From Dipteris shenzhenensis (lineage: Eukaryota; Polypodiophyta; Polypodiopsida; Gleicheniales): a stretch of 64,000 bases of DNA. This document shows, in pieces, positions 1 through 11,394 of the stretch. The stretch lies in NCBI GenBank assembly GCA_047967505.1, contig CM106540.1. One strand, written 5' to 3'. How positions within the stretch are numbered: position 1 is the first letter of the stretch; every line of letters starts with the position of its first letter. The position numbers were made by a program, and so were the translations under genes. The notes below the pieces were generated by a model that was not told the origin of the DNA, did not search any database, and saw only the letters and a program-made list of their open reading frames with translations.

Positions 1-622
1 AGTGGATCTCCTACTATCCACATGCCCTACATAGTCTGAATCTGTGTACCCAAGTACACGCATGTCTCCTCTACCAAAGCAGATGCACATCTCCTTGGTA
101 CCCTTCATGTACCTCATTATGCACTTAACTGCCTCCCAATGCCTCTTTCCCGGATTAGCCATATATCGGCTAACAACTCCCACTACAAATGCAATGTCTA
201 GTCTAGTAGCTATCATAGCATACATAAGACTCCCAACTGCTGATGCATAAGGAACCTTGGCCATCATGGCCCTTTCCTCATATGATTTGGGACTATTTGT
301 ATGACTCAGTTTCACATATGGAGGCAATGGAGTACTCACTGCCTTCCCCCCCTCCATATTGAAACACTGCAATACTTTTGTAACATACTTTTTTTGTCAA
401 AGCCAAAGGAGTTTCCTACTCCGATCATGTGTGATGCACATACCAAGAATATGACCTACAAATCTCAAATCCTTCATATCAAAGGCCTCATGCAACTTGG
501 CCTTTAATGCATCTAGCTCATAAGTATTCTTGCTAGCCAATAGCATATCATCCACATATAGTGCCAAGATTATCAGGCTATTATCCTTAGCTCTTTTAGT
601 GTAGAGGCAGTGATCAATTTCA
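1..622 (-). pseudogene. Copia-0 pol, reverse transcriptase end and start of RNase H (left part)
   Basis: On the minus strand this encodes the end of a Ty1/copia reverse transcriptase and the connection to RNase H. The catalytic motif ALYVDDMLLA lies near 555, followed leftward by a typical copia stretch (VPYASAVGSLMYA) and the RNase H opening GYTDSDYVG near the left edge. Frames change and stops occur near 390, so it is not translatable as one protein. It is the continuation of the pol gene seen from 6216 rightward; Copia-1 inserted between the two parts. The rest of RNase H and the left LTR lie outside the window. Confidence 0.85.
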
Positions 623-975
623 TGTGAAGATAGTGGGAGAGAGGGAAGGAGTCTCACTTGAGGCTTTCTCACAATCATAATGGGGGAATACACACAAAGG
701 TGGAGGCTGAAAATAGTTTTCCTCTTCTTAGTTGTGAAAGCCAAAAGAACTCAAGTACAAAGAAAAAGAAGAACCCTATATGTGGGTCTTAAAACCAAAC
801 TCAACTAACTAAGACGGCATACTAACTGAGCCACGAACTAGTGTAGATAAGGATAGCTGTCATCCAGCTATTATTCGTGGGCGGTGTACCAACCGCATCT
901 CCAGCTAACAAGTCGGTGACATAAATGCACAAAAGTCACCCTGGCATATCGCGAGTGGAGCTCGATATCTCAACA
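623..975 (-). repeat. Copia-1 3' LTR
   Basis: 353 bp, TG at the left and CA at the right, matching 5863-6215. Because the element reads leftward, this is the 3' LTR. It is preceded in element orientation by a G-rich polypurine tract (CTCGAGGGGGAG, plus strand 976-987). Confidence 0.93.
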
Positions 976-3965
976 CTCCCCCTCGAGCTCAATCCCAAAT
1001 CCTGCACACCAAGCAGGGCTCTGAACTTGCGCAGCTTCTCTGCGCCCAATGCTTTCGTGAATATGTCAGCTACCTGATCCTCTGTGCTGACATAAACTAG
1101 ATCAATAAGACCTAGTAAAACCTTCTCCTGCACATAGTGATAATGCACCTCAATGTGCTTTGTTCTGGCATGAAAGACTGGGTTCTTTGCCAAGTGTATG
1201 CTACTCATGTTGTCACAGTAAATGAAAACTGGCCCATCTGTAGACTGATGCATATCATAGAGTAGCTTATGCAACCAAGCTACCTCACATGCAGCCATTG
1301 CTGCACCCCTGTACTCAGCCTCTGTGCTCGACAAGAAGGCAACTGTAGGCTGTTTCTTGCTGCTCCAAGTGACTGTAGCACTCCCAAAAGAGAACACATA
1401 TCCACTGGTAGATCATCTATTAGAAATGCTACTAGCCCAATCAGCATCAGTGTATCCATGTAACTGTATCTAAACCCCAGCCTCATAAAATAGTCCATAC
1501 TGCAATGTGGACTTCACATACTTGAGTATGCGTCTAGCCTTATCCAAATGCGGTTTCCTTGGAGCCTGCATAAACTGACTTACCAACCCAACAGCATAGC
1601 TCAAATCTGGCCTGGTAATAGTCATGTAAATCAGACTTCCTACTATGCGTCTTTATCTTTACATAGGAGGGTCCTCCAGAAGCTCACCTGCATCTGCGCT
1701 CAGCTTCACATTTTGCTCCAAAGGAACTGAAATAGGTTTACAGCCTGTCATCCCATATTTGGACAGCATGTCCAATCCATACTGCCTCTACAAGAGCTGT
1801 ATCCCACTTGGTGATCTAATCACCTCAATGCCCAAGAAATAACGCAGCTCTCCCAAATCCTTCATCTCAAACTTCTGCCTCAATAGCATTTTCACATGAA
1901 GGATATCTTCATCACTATCACCTGTGATGATCAAATCATCAACATAAATGACCAGCAGCATAATCCCTTTCTCTGTTTTTCTCACATAGAGTGAGAAATC
2001 TGCCTTGGAAATCTGAAAGCCAATAGTGACAAGATACTGTCCTATCTTGTCAGACCATGCTCTAGGTGCTTGCTTCAAGCCATACAAGGCTTTCTTCAAC
2101 CTGCAAACAAACTCGGGATGAATAGCATGAACATAACCTACTGGCTGCTCCATAAAGACCTCTTCTTGCAAATCACCATGCAAGAAAGCATTCTTTACAT
2201 CCATCTGATGTAAAGACCATCCCTTTGATGCAGCCATAGCAATGGCTGCTCTTACGGTTGCCATCCTTGCAACCGGGCTGAAAGTTTCTTCATAATCAAT
2301 GCCATATGTCTGTGCATACCCCTTGACAACTAATCTTGCCTTGTATCTATTCACAGAACCATCTGCATTGTGCTTGATCTTATAAACCCACTTACAACCA
2401 ATTGCATTCTTGCCTTTAGGCAAAGGCACCAATTCCCATGTAGCATTAGCATCCAAGGCATCCATTTCTTCATCCATGGCTTTCTCCCATTTTTCATTTC
2501 CCATGGCTTGCTCAAAAGAAGTGGGTTCTGGTTCCTGTATCACTTTGACCATATAGGCATAGTGAATGGCTGTAAATCCATCATATTTCAGCCTATCCAC
2601 AGGATACCTAGCCCTAGTAGGCCTGTGCAAAATAGGCTCACTTCCAGGTGCTCTCAAAACATCCCTGGTCTTCCTTACTCCAGGTGTAACAACAGAAGGA
2701 ATACCCAACTCATCATCAATGCTCTGTTCTGAGCCACTGGATTCACCATCCACACAAGAGTGACCTGCATTCACATCAAACATGGGCTGATCTACCTTCT
2801 CTTTTCCTTTTCGTGATACCTGCATACCACTCTCTGCATTGCTTTGAGGGGATTCTCCTGATCTCAATCTGCCTGTCCATGGCGAAGTATGTGAACCACT
2901 GGTAGAAGACACTCCAGGTCCACTGATATTTTGTGATTGCTGCTGTGCATTCTGTGCAGCATTACCATTTTTTTTTTGTGCATCTACATCAATCATCACA
3001 TTTACTGGTTTATACCAGCTGCTCATCTCATCAAAAACAACATCTCTGCTCACTGTGAACTTACGTGTAGAAGGGTTATAGCATCTATATCCTTTCTGCT
3101 GCAGAGAATAACTAATAAAGACGCACTTCTCAGCTTTTGGATCCAACTTGGACCTCAACTCATCTGGCACATGGACATAGGCAATGCGACCAAAAATCTT
3201 CAGATGAGAAATATCTGGTTTCCTACCAGTATACATCTCCTCTGGCGTCATGCCATGTATTGCTGCAGTGGGAGTCCTGTTCATTATATAGACTGCTGTA
3301 GCAACTGCTTCAGCCCAATAATAATCTGGTAGATCTTTTTCATTTAGCATAGCCCGAGATACCTCTCCAATATGCCTGTTTTTTCTTTCTGCAATTCCAT
3401 TTTGCTGTGGGGTATGACTGCATGAATATTGCTGCTTTATACCATGCTCCTGCAAGAACCTTGCAAACTCATTTGAGAGGTACTCTCCCCCTCCATCTAA
3501 CCTTAGGCATTTTATTTGCAGGCCTGTTTCTTTTTCAACCATAGCTTTGAAAGCTTTGAAGTGCCCAAACACTTCACTTTTCTTTTTCATAAAATACACC
3601 CACAGTTTTCTGCTGAAGTCATCAATAAATGTGACAAAATAGTGACAGCCTCCAATAGATGCAGCTTTTGTAGTCCACACACCAGAGTGGATTAATTCGA
3701 ATGGATTTTTACTCTCTTGAACATGCCTAGGAAAAGGTTTCCTTGCCTGTTTCCCAAATTGACAGGCTTCACAAACCTTATGCATTTCTGCAACCTTGAA
3801 TTTAGGCAATCCTGCAACAATATTTTGGGCTTGCGTTGATTTAAGTCGCTGTATATTAACATGACCAATGCGTTTGTGCCATATATCAATATCTGCAACT
3901 ACACCGGTCCCATGTGCAAACATTGCTGCACTCAATTCAGGCATGTCTGCATCCAACGTAAACAT
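976..3965 (-). pseudogene. Copia-1 pol: integrase, reverse transcriptase, RNase H
   Basis: Reads from 3965 down. It opens with the GAG-pre-integrase zinc-binding domain (IWHKRIGHVN, CEACQFGKQ near 3750). The integrase core follows (VTFIDDFSRK, LDGGGEYLS, PQQNGIAERKNR). The linker is rich in Ser and Gln. The reverse transcriptase carries WKWVYKIK-type and YVDDLIITGD motifs (about 1945), and the connection and RNase H (YCDNMSSIHLAKN, near 1220) end just inside the LTR. The frame is open from 3965 to about 1788, then shifts; RNase H is open again from 1397 to 936. The catalytic residues are mostly present, so damage is limited to a few frameshifts. It would have made the enzymes for cDNA synthesis and integration. 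Confidence 0.9.
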
Positions 3966-3983
3966 CCTGCCCTTCTTTTTTCC

Positions 3984-5314
3984 TTATGCTATCAAGTGAC
4001 CATTATTTTTCATATCCTCAACAAAGCATCCATGAGGATTAAATCTAACTTGCAAGCCGTGCTCAACCATCTGACCAATAGAAACCAGGTTCTTGGTGAT
4101 GTTCGGGACATGAAATACATCAGACAAGTATTTCTTTTTCCCATCCTGCATAGACAAAGGAATTTTGCCAATCTGCACAATAGGATGTGCAGTATCATCA
4201 CCAATCTCCACAAATCCTGGCTTTTCCATCTTCCTTGCATCTTGCATCCATTCTGCATGACCTGTCATGTGGTTTGACGCACCTGAGTCAACATACCACA
4301 CATCATTTTGTTCTTTTGCACTTGTCACAGAATTGGTCATATGTTGCACCATAAATAGATGCTCATTTCTGTCATCACCCTGCCTGCTAGAAGATGCATA
4401 ATTGCCTTGCTGCAATTTTCCATTCATAATGTCATTCTGCTTTTTGTAGCAGTCCTTAGCCATATGACCCATTTTGCCACAATAGTAGCATTCAACATTG
4501 CTGTTTGCATTTTGGCTTCTCTGCCATCCACCACGGCCTCTTTGGCTCCCCCTGCCTCTAGAGTTACCATGTCCTCCTGCATAGGACTGGTTTTCTTGCG
4601 TTTGCTGCATATTCTGATTTCTACCACGGCCTGCAGATCGGCCTCCTCTACCTCTGCCTCTACCTCTACCAGCATTTGAGTAGAAGACAGTTTCTTTTAA
4701 AGTTCCTGCTGAAGAAGATGCACCTCCATTTCTCTGCTCTTCAAAAATTAGAAGAGCAATCAGCTCCTCAAAATCAGGAAATTTTTCACGGACGGCAATG
4801 GACGTCCGGAACTGTGCATAATCCTTTCCTAGACCATTCAAGGTCACAGAAACCAAATCATCATCATCCATTGGCGACCCAATGGAAGCAAGTGCATCTG
4901 CAATTTTCTTCACTTTCATGTGGTAGTCATTTATGCTCAAATTTTCTCTCTGCACATTGTGCAACTCCTGTTTGAGTTGCATTTTCCTGGCTTGCGTATT
5001 TGTGCTATACATTTTTGCCAAAGTATCCCATGCCTCCTTTGGCGTATTTGCATCCTGAATATGCACAATCATGGAGTCCGAAATACTGATAGACAGCCAG
5101 TACATAACTTTCCTGGCTCTCTCATGCCATCCTTTGAATGCCTGCATTTCCTGTTGATTGGGAACATTAGGAAGAGCAGGTTCTTCTTCATTTCCTGTAA
5201 TGAATTCCCAATAGCCTTTTCCCATCAAGAAATTCGTCATTCCAAACTTCCATGCCTGGAAGTTTTCTTGTCAAGCTTTTCAGTGACAATCTGTGAAAGA
5301 GAATCAGATGCCAT
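3984..5314 (-). pseudogene. Copia-1 gag and protease
   Basis: The gag start is most likely the ATG at 5314, whose product begins MASDSLSQIVTEKLD. A one-base change near 5260 moves it out of frame with the long open stretch that starts at 5240. That stretch holds a UBN2-type capsid domain (about residues 30-170), an Arg/Gly-rich basic linker and a CCHC zinc knuckle (CYYCGKMGHMAKDC, plus-strand 4448-4490). The aspartic protease site WYVDSGASNHM is near 4290. It ends in a stop near 3984, and pol continues in another frame, so at least two frameshifts separate it from an intact polyprotein. Confidence 0.88.
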
Positions 5315-5850
5315 TACAGAACACTGCAAAATATTCTGTCACTGCAAAAAACACAGCTTTTGCCTCACACGGGCAGATCTGCAAAACTGACGAAAGTGGT
5401 ATTTCACCACACAGTCACTTTCTAGTGACGATTTTGCATCAACGGGCAACAGGCATGAATCTGCAACTCCCAATATCTCTGCACACAGGCATACGATGCA
5501 ATTTCTATGGCACCTTTCCACCGACCAGCCGCGCGCAGTGGTCGCACACAGCAAAAAATAGGGTCTTTTTCTGAGTGCCTGCGAAGAACTTCCATCTCCA
5601 AAACGGGCCCTGAAATGACCTCAAATCAGAAAAATAACATCACCAAGGGCTTTGCCCACCCCCATAGCATATACTGCGCTCTCGCCACACTGCGAAGGGC
5701 GTCTCAATCTGAGACAGTGCACTCTTGCACTTCTGGCTGTGCTACCTGCAGAGATTTGCTCCCAAACTCGAAATAGGAAAGCAACACTGGTCCTCTTACC
5801 AGGACACCACGAACTTGGCTTGCTTTCTTGAGCTCCTTACCACGAACAAG

Positions 5851-5862
5851 GCTCTGATACCA
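5851..5862 (-). other. Copia-1 primer binding site
   Basis: TGGTATCAGAGC on the minus strand directly abuts the 5' LTR end at 5863. This is complementary to the 3' end of plant initiator tRNA-Met, the usual copia primer. Confidence 0.92.
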
Positions 5863-6215
5863 TGTGAAGATAGTGGGAGAGAGGGAAGGAGTCTCACTTG
5901 AGGCTTTCTCACAATCACAATGGGGGAATACACACAAAGGTGGAGGCTGAAAACAGTTTTCCTCTTCTTAGTTGTGAAAGCCAAAAGAACTCAAGTACAA
6001 AGAAAAAGAAGAACCCTATATGTGGGTCTCAAAACCAAACTCAACTAACTAAGGTGGCATACTAACTGAGCCACGAACTAGTGTAGATAAGGATAGCCGT
6101 CATCTAGCTATTATTCGTGGGCGGTGTACCAACCGCATCTCCAGCTAACAAGTCGGTGACATAAATGCACAACAGTCACCCTGGCATATCGCGAGTGGAG
6201 CTTGATATCTCAACA
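5863..6215 (-). repeat. Copia-1 5' LTR
   Basis: 353 bp with TG/CA ends, the partner of 623-975. It should carry the promoter for the leftward transcript. Confidence 0.93.
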
Positions 6216-7863
6216 TTCCACTCCTTCTAAAACCCTGGGACCGAATGAAAGCATCAAACTTCTGATACCATTCTCTAGGTGCTTGCTTAAGACCATAGAG
6301 ACTCTTCTTCAGCTTGCAAACTAAATGCTCTTTGCCCTTTTGTTCAAAGCCTTCCAGCTGCACCATGTAAATTTCCTCATGCAAATCCCCATGCAAGAAA
6401 GCTGTCTTGACATCCATCTGCATAAGCTCCATATCCTTTGATGCCACTAGTCCAAGCATGCATCTAAGTGTGGTCATCTTCACAACCGGAGAGAATATCT
6501 CATCAGAGTCCACACCCTTCTCTTGCTTGAACCTTTCGCCGACCAAACGGGCCTTGTACCTAGGCATATCATCACCTGTGACCTTCATTTTGTAGACCCA
6601 TTTACATGGCAATGCTTTCTTTCCATGTGGCAAAGAAACCAAGTCCCAAGTCTTATTCTTCATAAGTGAACTCATCTCTGATTGCATAGCATACTCCCAC
6701 TTGCATTGATCCTCACGCATCATAGCCTCTCTATAGCAAGAAGGCTCCCTGCAATCAGTAAGCATCACATAGTCTACCCCTGGATCGAACCTATCAAGTG
6801 GTCTAGACACTCTAGATGATCTTCTCAAGGGCATTTCAGCTTGTTGTCCCACCTGCATATCAGCCACATTTGGCTCATCATTTCCACCAATAGATGATCC
6901 ATCATCTACCCTTGATTGTATACTTGTGGGAGTACTTGGTGGTACCATTTCTTGCACATTTGGTGCATGGACAACTTGCTGTCTATCAACCAGTGCAGGT
7001 GGATTCACATCTTGGAAAGTGATTCTCCTCATTTCCACATCCCTCATGGGTGCCTTATGCATCTTCTTCTCATTGAAGACTACATCATGGCTACGTATGA
7101 TCTTCTTTGCTTCTGGATCCCAGAGACGATAGCCCATTTCTCCACTTTCACCATAACCTAGAAAGATGCATTTCCTAGACTTAGGATCTAGCTTCTTTCG
7201 AAGTTCTTTTGGCACATGTGCATATGCCTCACATGCAAATATATGCAAATGAGAGTAAGAGAGCTTCTTGCCACTCCATGCCTCTTCAGGAATACCACCA
7301 TCCAAACTCTTACTAGGTGATCTATTGATCACATGCACTGCAGTCTTCATTGCCTCAGCCCAAAAACCACCAGAAAGACTTGCATTGGAAAGCATGCATT
7401 GCAACCTTTCTTGAATGGTATGGTTCATCTTTTCTGCAACTGGATTTTGCTCTGGAGTACGAGGGGATGTGAGCTCCCTCTTAATCCCACGTGTATCACA
7501 GAAATGCTGAAAGTCATAAGAGAGATACTCTCCACCATTGTCAGTCCGTAGGCATTTAAGTGTTCTACTTGACTGATTCTCAACCAAGGCCAGCCATTTC
7601 TGAAATACCTGGAACACATCACTCTTCCGAGCTATAGCATAAGCCCACAATTTCCTAGTTGCATCATCAATGAATGTCACATAGTATTCAGCCCCGCCTA
7701 ATGACCATGTAGGCATGGGACCACATACATTTGAATGCACCAAATCAAGCTTTTCAAACTCTTTCTTTCCCCTTCTTTTATGGGCTGATTTAGTCTGCTT
7801 CCCATAGAGACAGTGCTCACAAAATTCAAAATCAGAGAAACTCAAATGCGGTACATAACCCAA
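6216..7863 (-). pseudogene. Copia-0 pol: integrase and reverse transcriptase (right part)
   Basis: Reads from 7863 down to the Copia-1 junction. Visible in order are the pre-integrase zinc site (CEHCLYGKQTK), the integrase core (YYVTFIDDATRK, RTDNGGEYLS, TPEQNPVAEKMN) and an acidic linker. The first half of the reverse transcriptase follows ([44 protein letters not shown]). The open frame of about 550 codons ends only because Copia-1 is inserted after FIRSQGFRRS; the missing palm motif is at 555. This is a different copia family from Copia-1. Confidence 0.9.
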
Positions 7864-7887
7864 ACGGCATAAGAGTTTTATTCCATT

Positions 7888-9275
7888 CTAGCTCATGTGC
7901 CCCAACCTGCAATGCCACAAAGAAGTGTTTGGCTGCTCGGTTATTGCAACAACATGATCAAATACCCCTGATACATGTAAGGGATACAAAGTCCCACACT
8001 TGGCACCCCTGGCCAAAAGCATAGAGCCCTTTTGAATTTTCCAACTCTGAAAGCTAAAAGTGGTGTGAAAACCAGCATCATCTAGCTGACCCACTGAAAT
8101 AAGACTCTTGGTCAACTTAGGCACATGTCTCACATGTTTCAAAATAAATGCAGACCCATTTGCAAAAGAAAACTTTATGTCACCTACTCCCACACCTACT
8201 CCCACTACGCCACATGCATAGTCATTTCCAAGATGCACACAACCTGTCTTTCCACTGTCATAAGTGGAGAACCATTCCCTGTAGGGAGTTACATGGAATG
8301 AAGCACCAGAATCCAAAATCCAATCCTGGGAATATGCATCATCTGAACTGGTAAGAAACTCTATAGATAAACTAGACATGAAGAGAACATCATTGTCACT
8401 ATCATGTGTGACTGCATTGATCTCCTCAATCTTCACTTTTCCTTTGTCCTCCCTTGGACTCTCTTCCTTTTGATTTGCACCCCAATTTGCATTCTTTTTC
8501 TTATCCTTTTGCTCTCTTTTCAGCTTGTAGCAATCCTTTTTCATATGGCCCTTCTTGCCACAGTGGTAACACTCAATGTTCCATGCGCTCGATTTGCTAT
8601 GAGACTTTTCTCTTTCTTGGGACTTCCCCCTGAACTGTGATCTGCCCCTTTGCACATTTAAGGCTGCATCCTGCTTGTTGCCGTCCATAGACTTCCATCT
8701 AATCTCCTCGGCCAAAAAGTTACCCACAACATCATCAAATTTCAGTACTCCACCAGGTGCAGAGTTACTGACAGCTGTACAGAAGGTATCTCATGAGGAT
8801 GGCAATGAACATAAGAGAAATATTGCCTTAGTCTCCACATCAAAATTCATCTTCTGAGCCTAAAGCTGGCTAAAGATAATATTGAATTCATTCAAGTGAG
8901 AAGCAATGGAGACCCCTTCCTTCATCTGCAGCTCAAACAACCTCTTCATGAGGTAAACTTTATTAGAGGTAGTTTTCTTTTCATAAGTGTGGCACATAGT
9001 TTCTTCCACAAATCTTCCGTAGTCTGCTCATTTACTACTGTGAAATAAACTAAATCTGCAAGATGAAGTCTAATAGTAGACTTTGCTAATGCATCCAACT
9101 CATTCCAATCATCCTCAAACATATTTGCAGGCTTAGCTTCAATCCCTGCCAAGGGTTTAATCTGCTTCTTTTGAATAAGCACATCCCTTATCTATTCTTT
9201 CCACAAAGAAAAGTTTGTCCCATAAAACTTTTTAAAGTTGCAAAACTCCTTTTCAGACATGGAAGAGGATGCCAT
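7888..9275 (-). pseudogene. Copia-0 gag and protease
   Basis: The probable gag ATG is at 9275 (MASSSMSEKEFCNFKKF). The amino-terminal half (9182-8946) has several stops and shifts. From 8727 the frame is open through a basic linker, a zinc knuckle (CYHCGKKGHMKKDC, near 8560), a protease active site (WILDSGASFHVTP, near 8300) and the start of the pre-integrase domain (LWHCRLGHMS), where a stop separates it from pol. The order and motifs are those of a copia gag-protease region. Confidence 0.82.
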
Positions 9276-10723
9276 AATGCAAATAAAACAAAATCCCAAA
9301 TGCTAGTGCATACAAGAGAGAATCACACCAAATACCAGGTGCACCCAAATGTGTATGCCACAGTAGAGTGAAATATTACCAAAACTCAAAGCTCAAAGCA
9401 TCAAAAGATGCATCTGACTCACGTGCATATACTATGCATCCATATGAGCAAATCTGGCCCAAAAGAAAATGCCAACTGCAATGGCAATCCAAAATGCCAA
9501 TAAGTGCCAAATGACTCAAGCATAAACACCATCCACTGGCATATGCATCAATAATATCTCATCCAAGAGAGCATAGCACTATCAATGCATCACTTGCAAT
9601 GTGTCAAAGCTGTCCCTTAGCATAAAATAGCATCCATGTCAAAGCATCCATAAAAATAGCATCCCACAAGGCAATTTGGGCCTATCAGCGCATCCAATAA
9701 GGACCGCAATGCATCCAAATGGCCTATAAATCATCCACTGCAACCTAATGCACATCATGAATGAGCACACACTGCTCAAACTGCAACCAGAGTCATCTGC
9801 ATAAGGTATGCTCAAGAAATCATGGTCCCACGGTAATGACCGCTACTGAAAATAGAACCTGAGATGCCTCAAAACATGGGCACCATTGCATAATCGAACT
9901 TATCAAGAAAATCTGCAAATATCTCTTTTCTACCAAAACTCCAAAATGCCAACTGATGAGTGAGAAATGGAAGTCAACACTTATCCACTACCATGTGGCA
10001 TAAATCTAAGGTTTCAAAACCTTAGAATGAAAAATGCATAACAGAGAGACAAAATCGAATACACAGAGATATATAACTCTAAAAATACTCCACCGAATCG
10101 TGCAAGAACTAGTAGGTAGGGGTTTTTGGGCATCCGAAACGTAATGGGATAGACAGTTTTGGAAACCGTGGTCTCAATCACTGGATCCAACACACGGGCT
10201 CAAAAACGTTTTTTGAAATAGAGCTGTTTGTAAACTCCACCGGAGTGCGAATGATGAGCAACATAGAAGTTTTAGGACCTCCTGAGTCCACCGGAACTAA
10301 CAGATCTACAAATGGTTGCTCCAAACTTGAGTTCCAACACCCGGGCAGAAAAACGTAGGAACTGACACAGTGAGTCGAAAATCCAATGAAATGACCCCAG
10401 ATTCAAGAATGAAGGTGTTTCCAAGCTCCTAAAGTGAAGTGGACACTAAAGCAAGCAATAGTTGCCTCTACAAGTCAATATGGAGTCTCTGTCATCGAAC
10501 GGAATAGGGAAAAGCTCAAAAAATGGCTTTTTCTTTGAAACCACTTAACAGGCTCTCAAAACCACTTCGCAAAGCCATAGTGACTTTTCCAAAGGTTCCT
10601 CCAAGGTCTCTGCACACTCAGATGCAAGTAAAGTCACCCACAAAGCTTCCCACAGAGCTTCTCCTTCCTCCCACAAAGCTGTTGAGCTTCAAGCATTCAC
10701 GCACGCTCAGCTAGATCACCCGG
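9276..10723 (-). other. Copia-0 long 5' leader, non-coding
   Basis: About 1.45 kb separates the gag start from the primer site. No frame of useful length or recognisable domain is visible. Part of it (9420-9800) is made of loose repeats built on GCATCCA/CAATGCATC-like words. Such a long leader is unusual but known in some plant copia lineages. Confidence 0.6.
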
Positions 10724-10735
10724 GCTCTGATACCA
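10724..10735 (-). other. Copia-0 primer binding site
   Basis: TGGTATCAGAGC on the minus strand, two bases from the LTR. It defines the right LTR as the 5' LTR of the leftward element. Confidence 0.9.
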
Positions 10736-10737
10736 GT

Positions 10738-11050
10738 TGAGAGTGCTCTCAACGGAAGCAAGAATGGAAGAGGGAGAGAGAGAAACAGAGAGCCACACAA
10801 GTTTTGGTGGGTGCAGAACCACCCTAATCTTCTTTTTCATTCATTTATATATGTGTTTAAGTATCATACATAACCGGGGTAAAGGCATAGTGACCTTTAA
10901 CCCCCAAATCTAAACACCACTTATATAATGAATTCAACAAACTTTTTTTTAAAAAAAAAATGGTGTATCTATACACCACTTATATGTTGAATTCAACAAA
11001 CTCTTTTCATATGGTGTCATATTTTCACTTTATCAGCATAGTGTTAAAAT
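10738..11050 (-). repeat. Copia-0 5' LTR (right end uncertain)
   Basis: Begins TGAGAGTGCTCTCAAC next to the primer site; with the preceding GT this forms an 18-bp hairpin. The partner LTR is outside the window, so the right boundary is a guess based on where LTR-like sequence stops. Two copies of a CACCACTTATAT..GAATTCAACAAACT block (about 10914-10950 and 10974-11002) lie inside it. Confidence 0.55.
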
Positions 11051-11394
11051 TGAACTAGAGTTAGGAGACTACTATTATTATTATTATTATAGTTATTGGA
11101 TGGGGGCACCATGCACAAGTTTGGGAATTATAGCTTCATTGATCCATATTATTTTTTATTAGAGGTCACCACTTGACTTTTTAGCTTAATAAGGCCATAT
11201 TTGTATATAAGTGACCCATTTAGTGCTCTAAAAAACCCAATTTTTGAGCTCACTAAGTGAAGTTGAGTGTAGAGGATATGCTCCAAAAAAAAGTCCAAAC
11301 CAAGAGAGAAAGTCCAAAAATTTTGAACAGTGTGTTAGTAAGCTTTAAAGTCTATTACTCGAATGTTTTTTCTCATTTATGGTCTTCACGTGCA
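11051..11394. other. AT-rich sequence between Copia-0 LTR and TNP2 remnant
   Basis: No coding signal. It may be intron and upstream sequence of the CACTA-1 TNP2 gene, which is cut off here; the sequence ends in a good acceptor (TTCACGTGCAG, 11384-11394). A short ATT trinucleotide run lies near 11072-11090. Confidence 0.4.

Larger units (their letters stand above)
623..6215 (-). mobile_element. Copia-1, complete Ty1/copia retrotransposon nested in Copia-0
   Basis: A 5,593-bp element with two 353-bp LTRs, a primer site, gag, protease, integrase, reverse transcriptase and RNase H in copia order, all on the minus strand. Flanking pentamers are TTTCA on the left and TTCCA on the right, a target duplication with one later mismatch. 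The Copia-0 reverse transcriptase reads on across the insertion (FIRSQGFRR on the right side, DHCLYTKRAK on the left). The LTRs differ at roughly ten positions by eye, so the insertion is fairly recent. It belongs to the same family as Copia-3. Confidence 0.93.

Noticed and set aside
2370-2732. Plus-strand ORFs opposite the copia pol genes (for example 2370-2732, 2937-3332, 40412-40774)
   Set aside because: They are shadows of the minus-strand pol frames, recurring at the same place in Copia-1 and Copia-3 without independent features.
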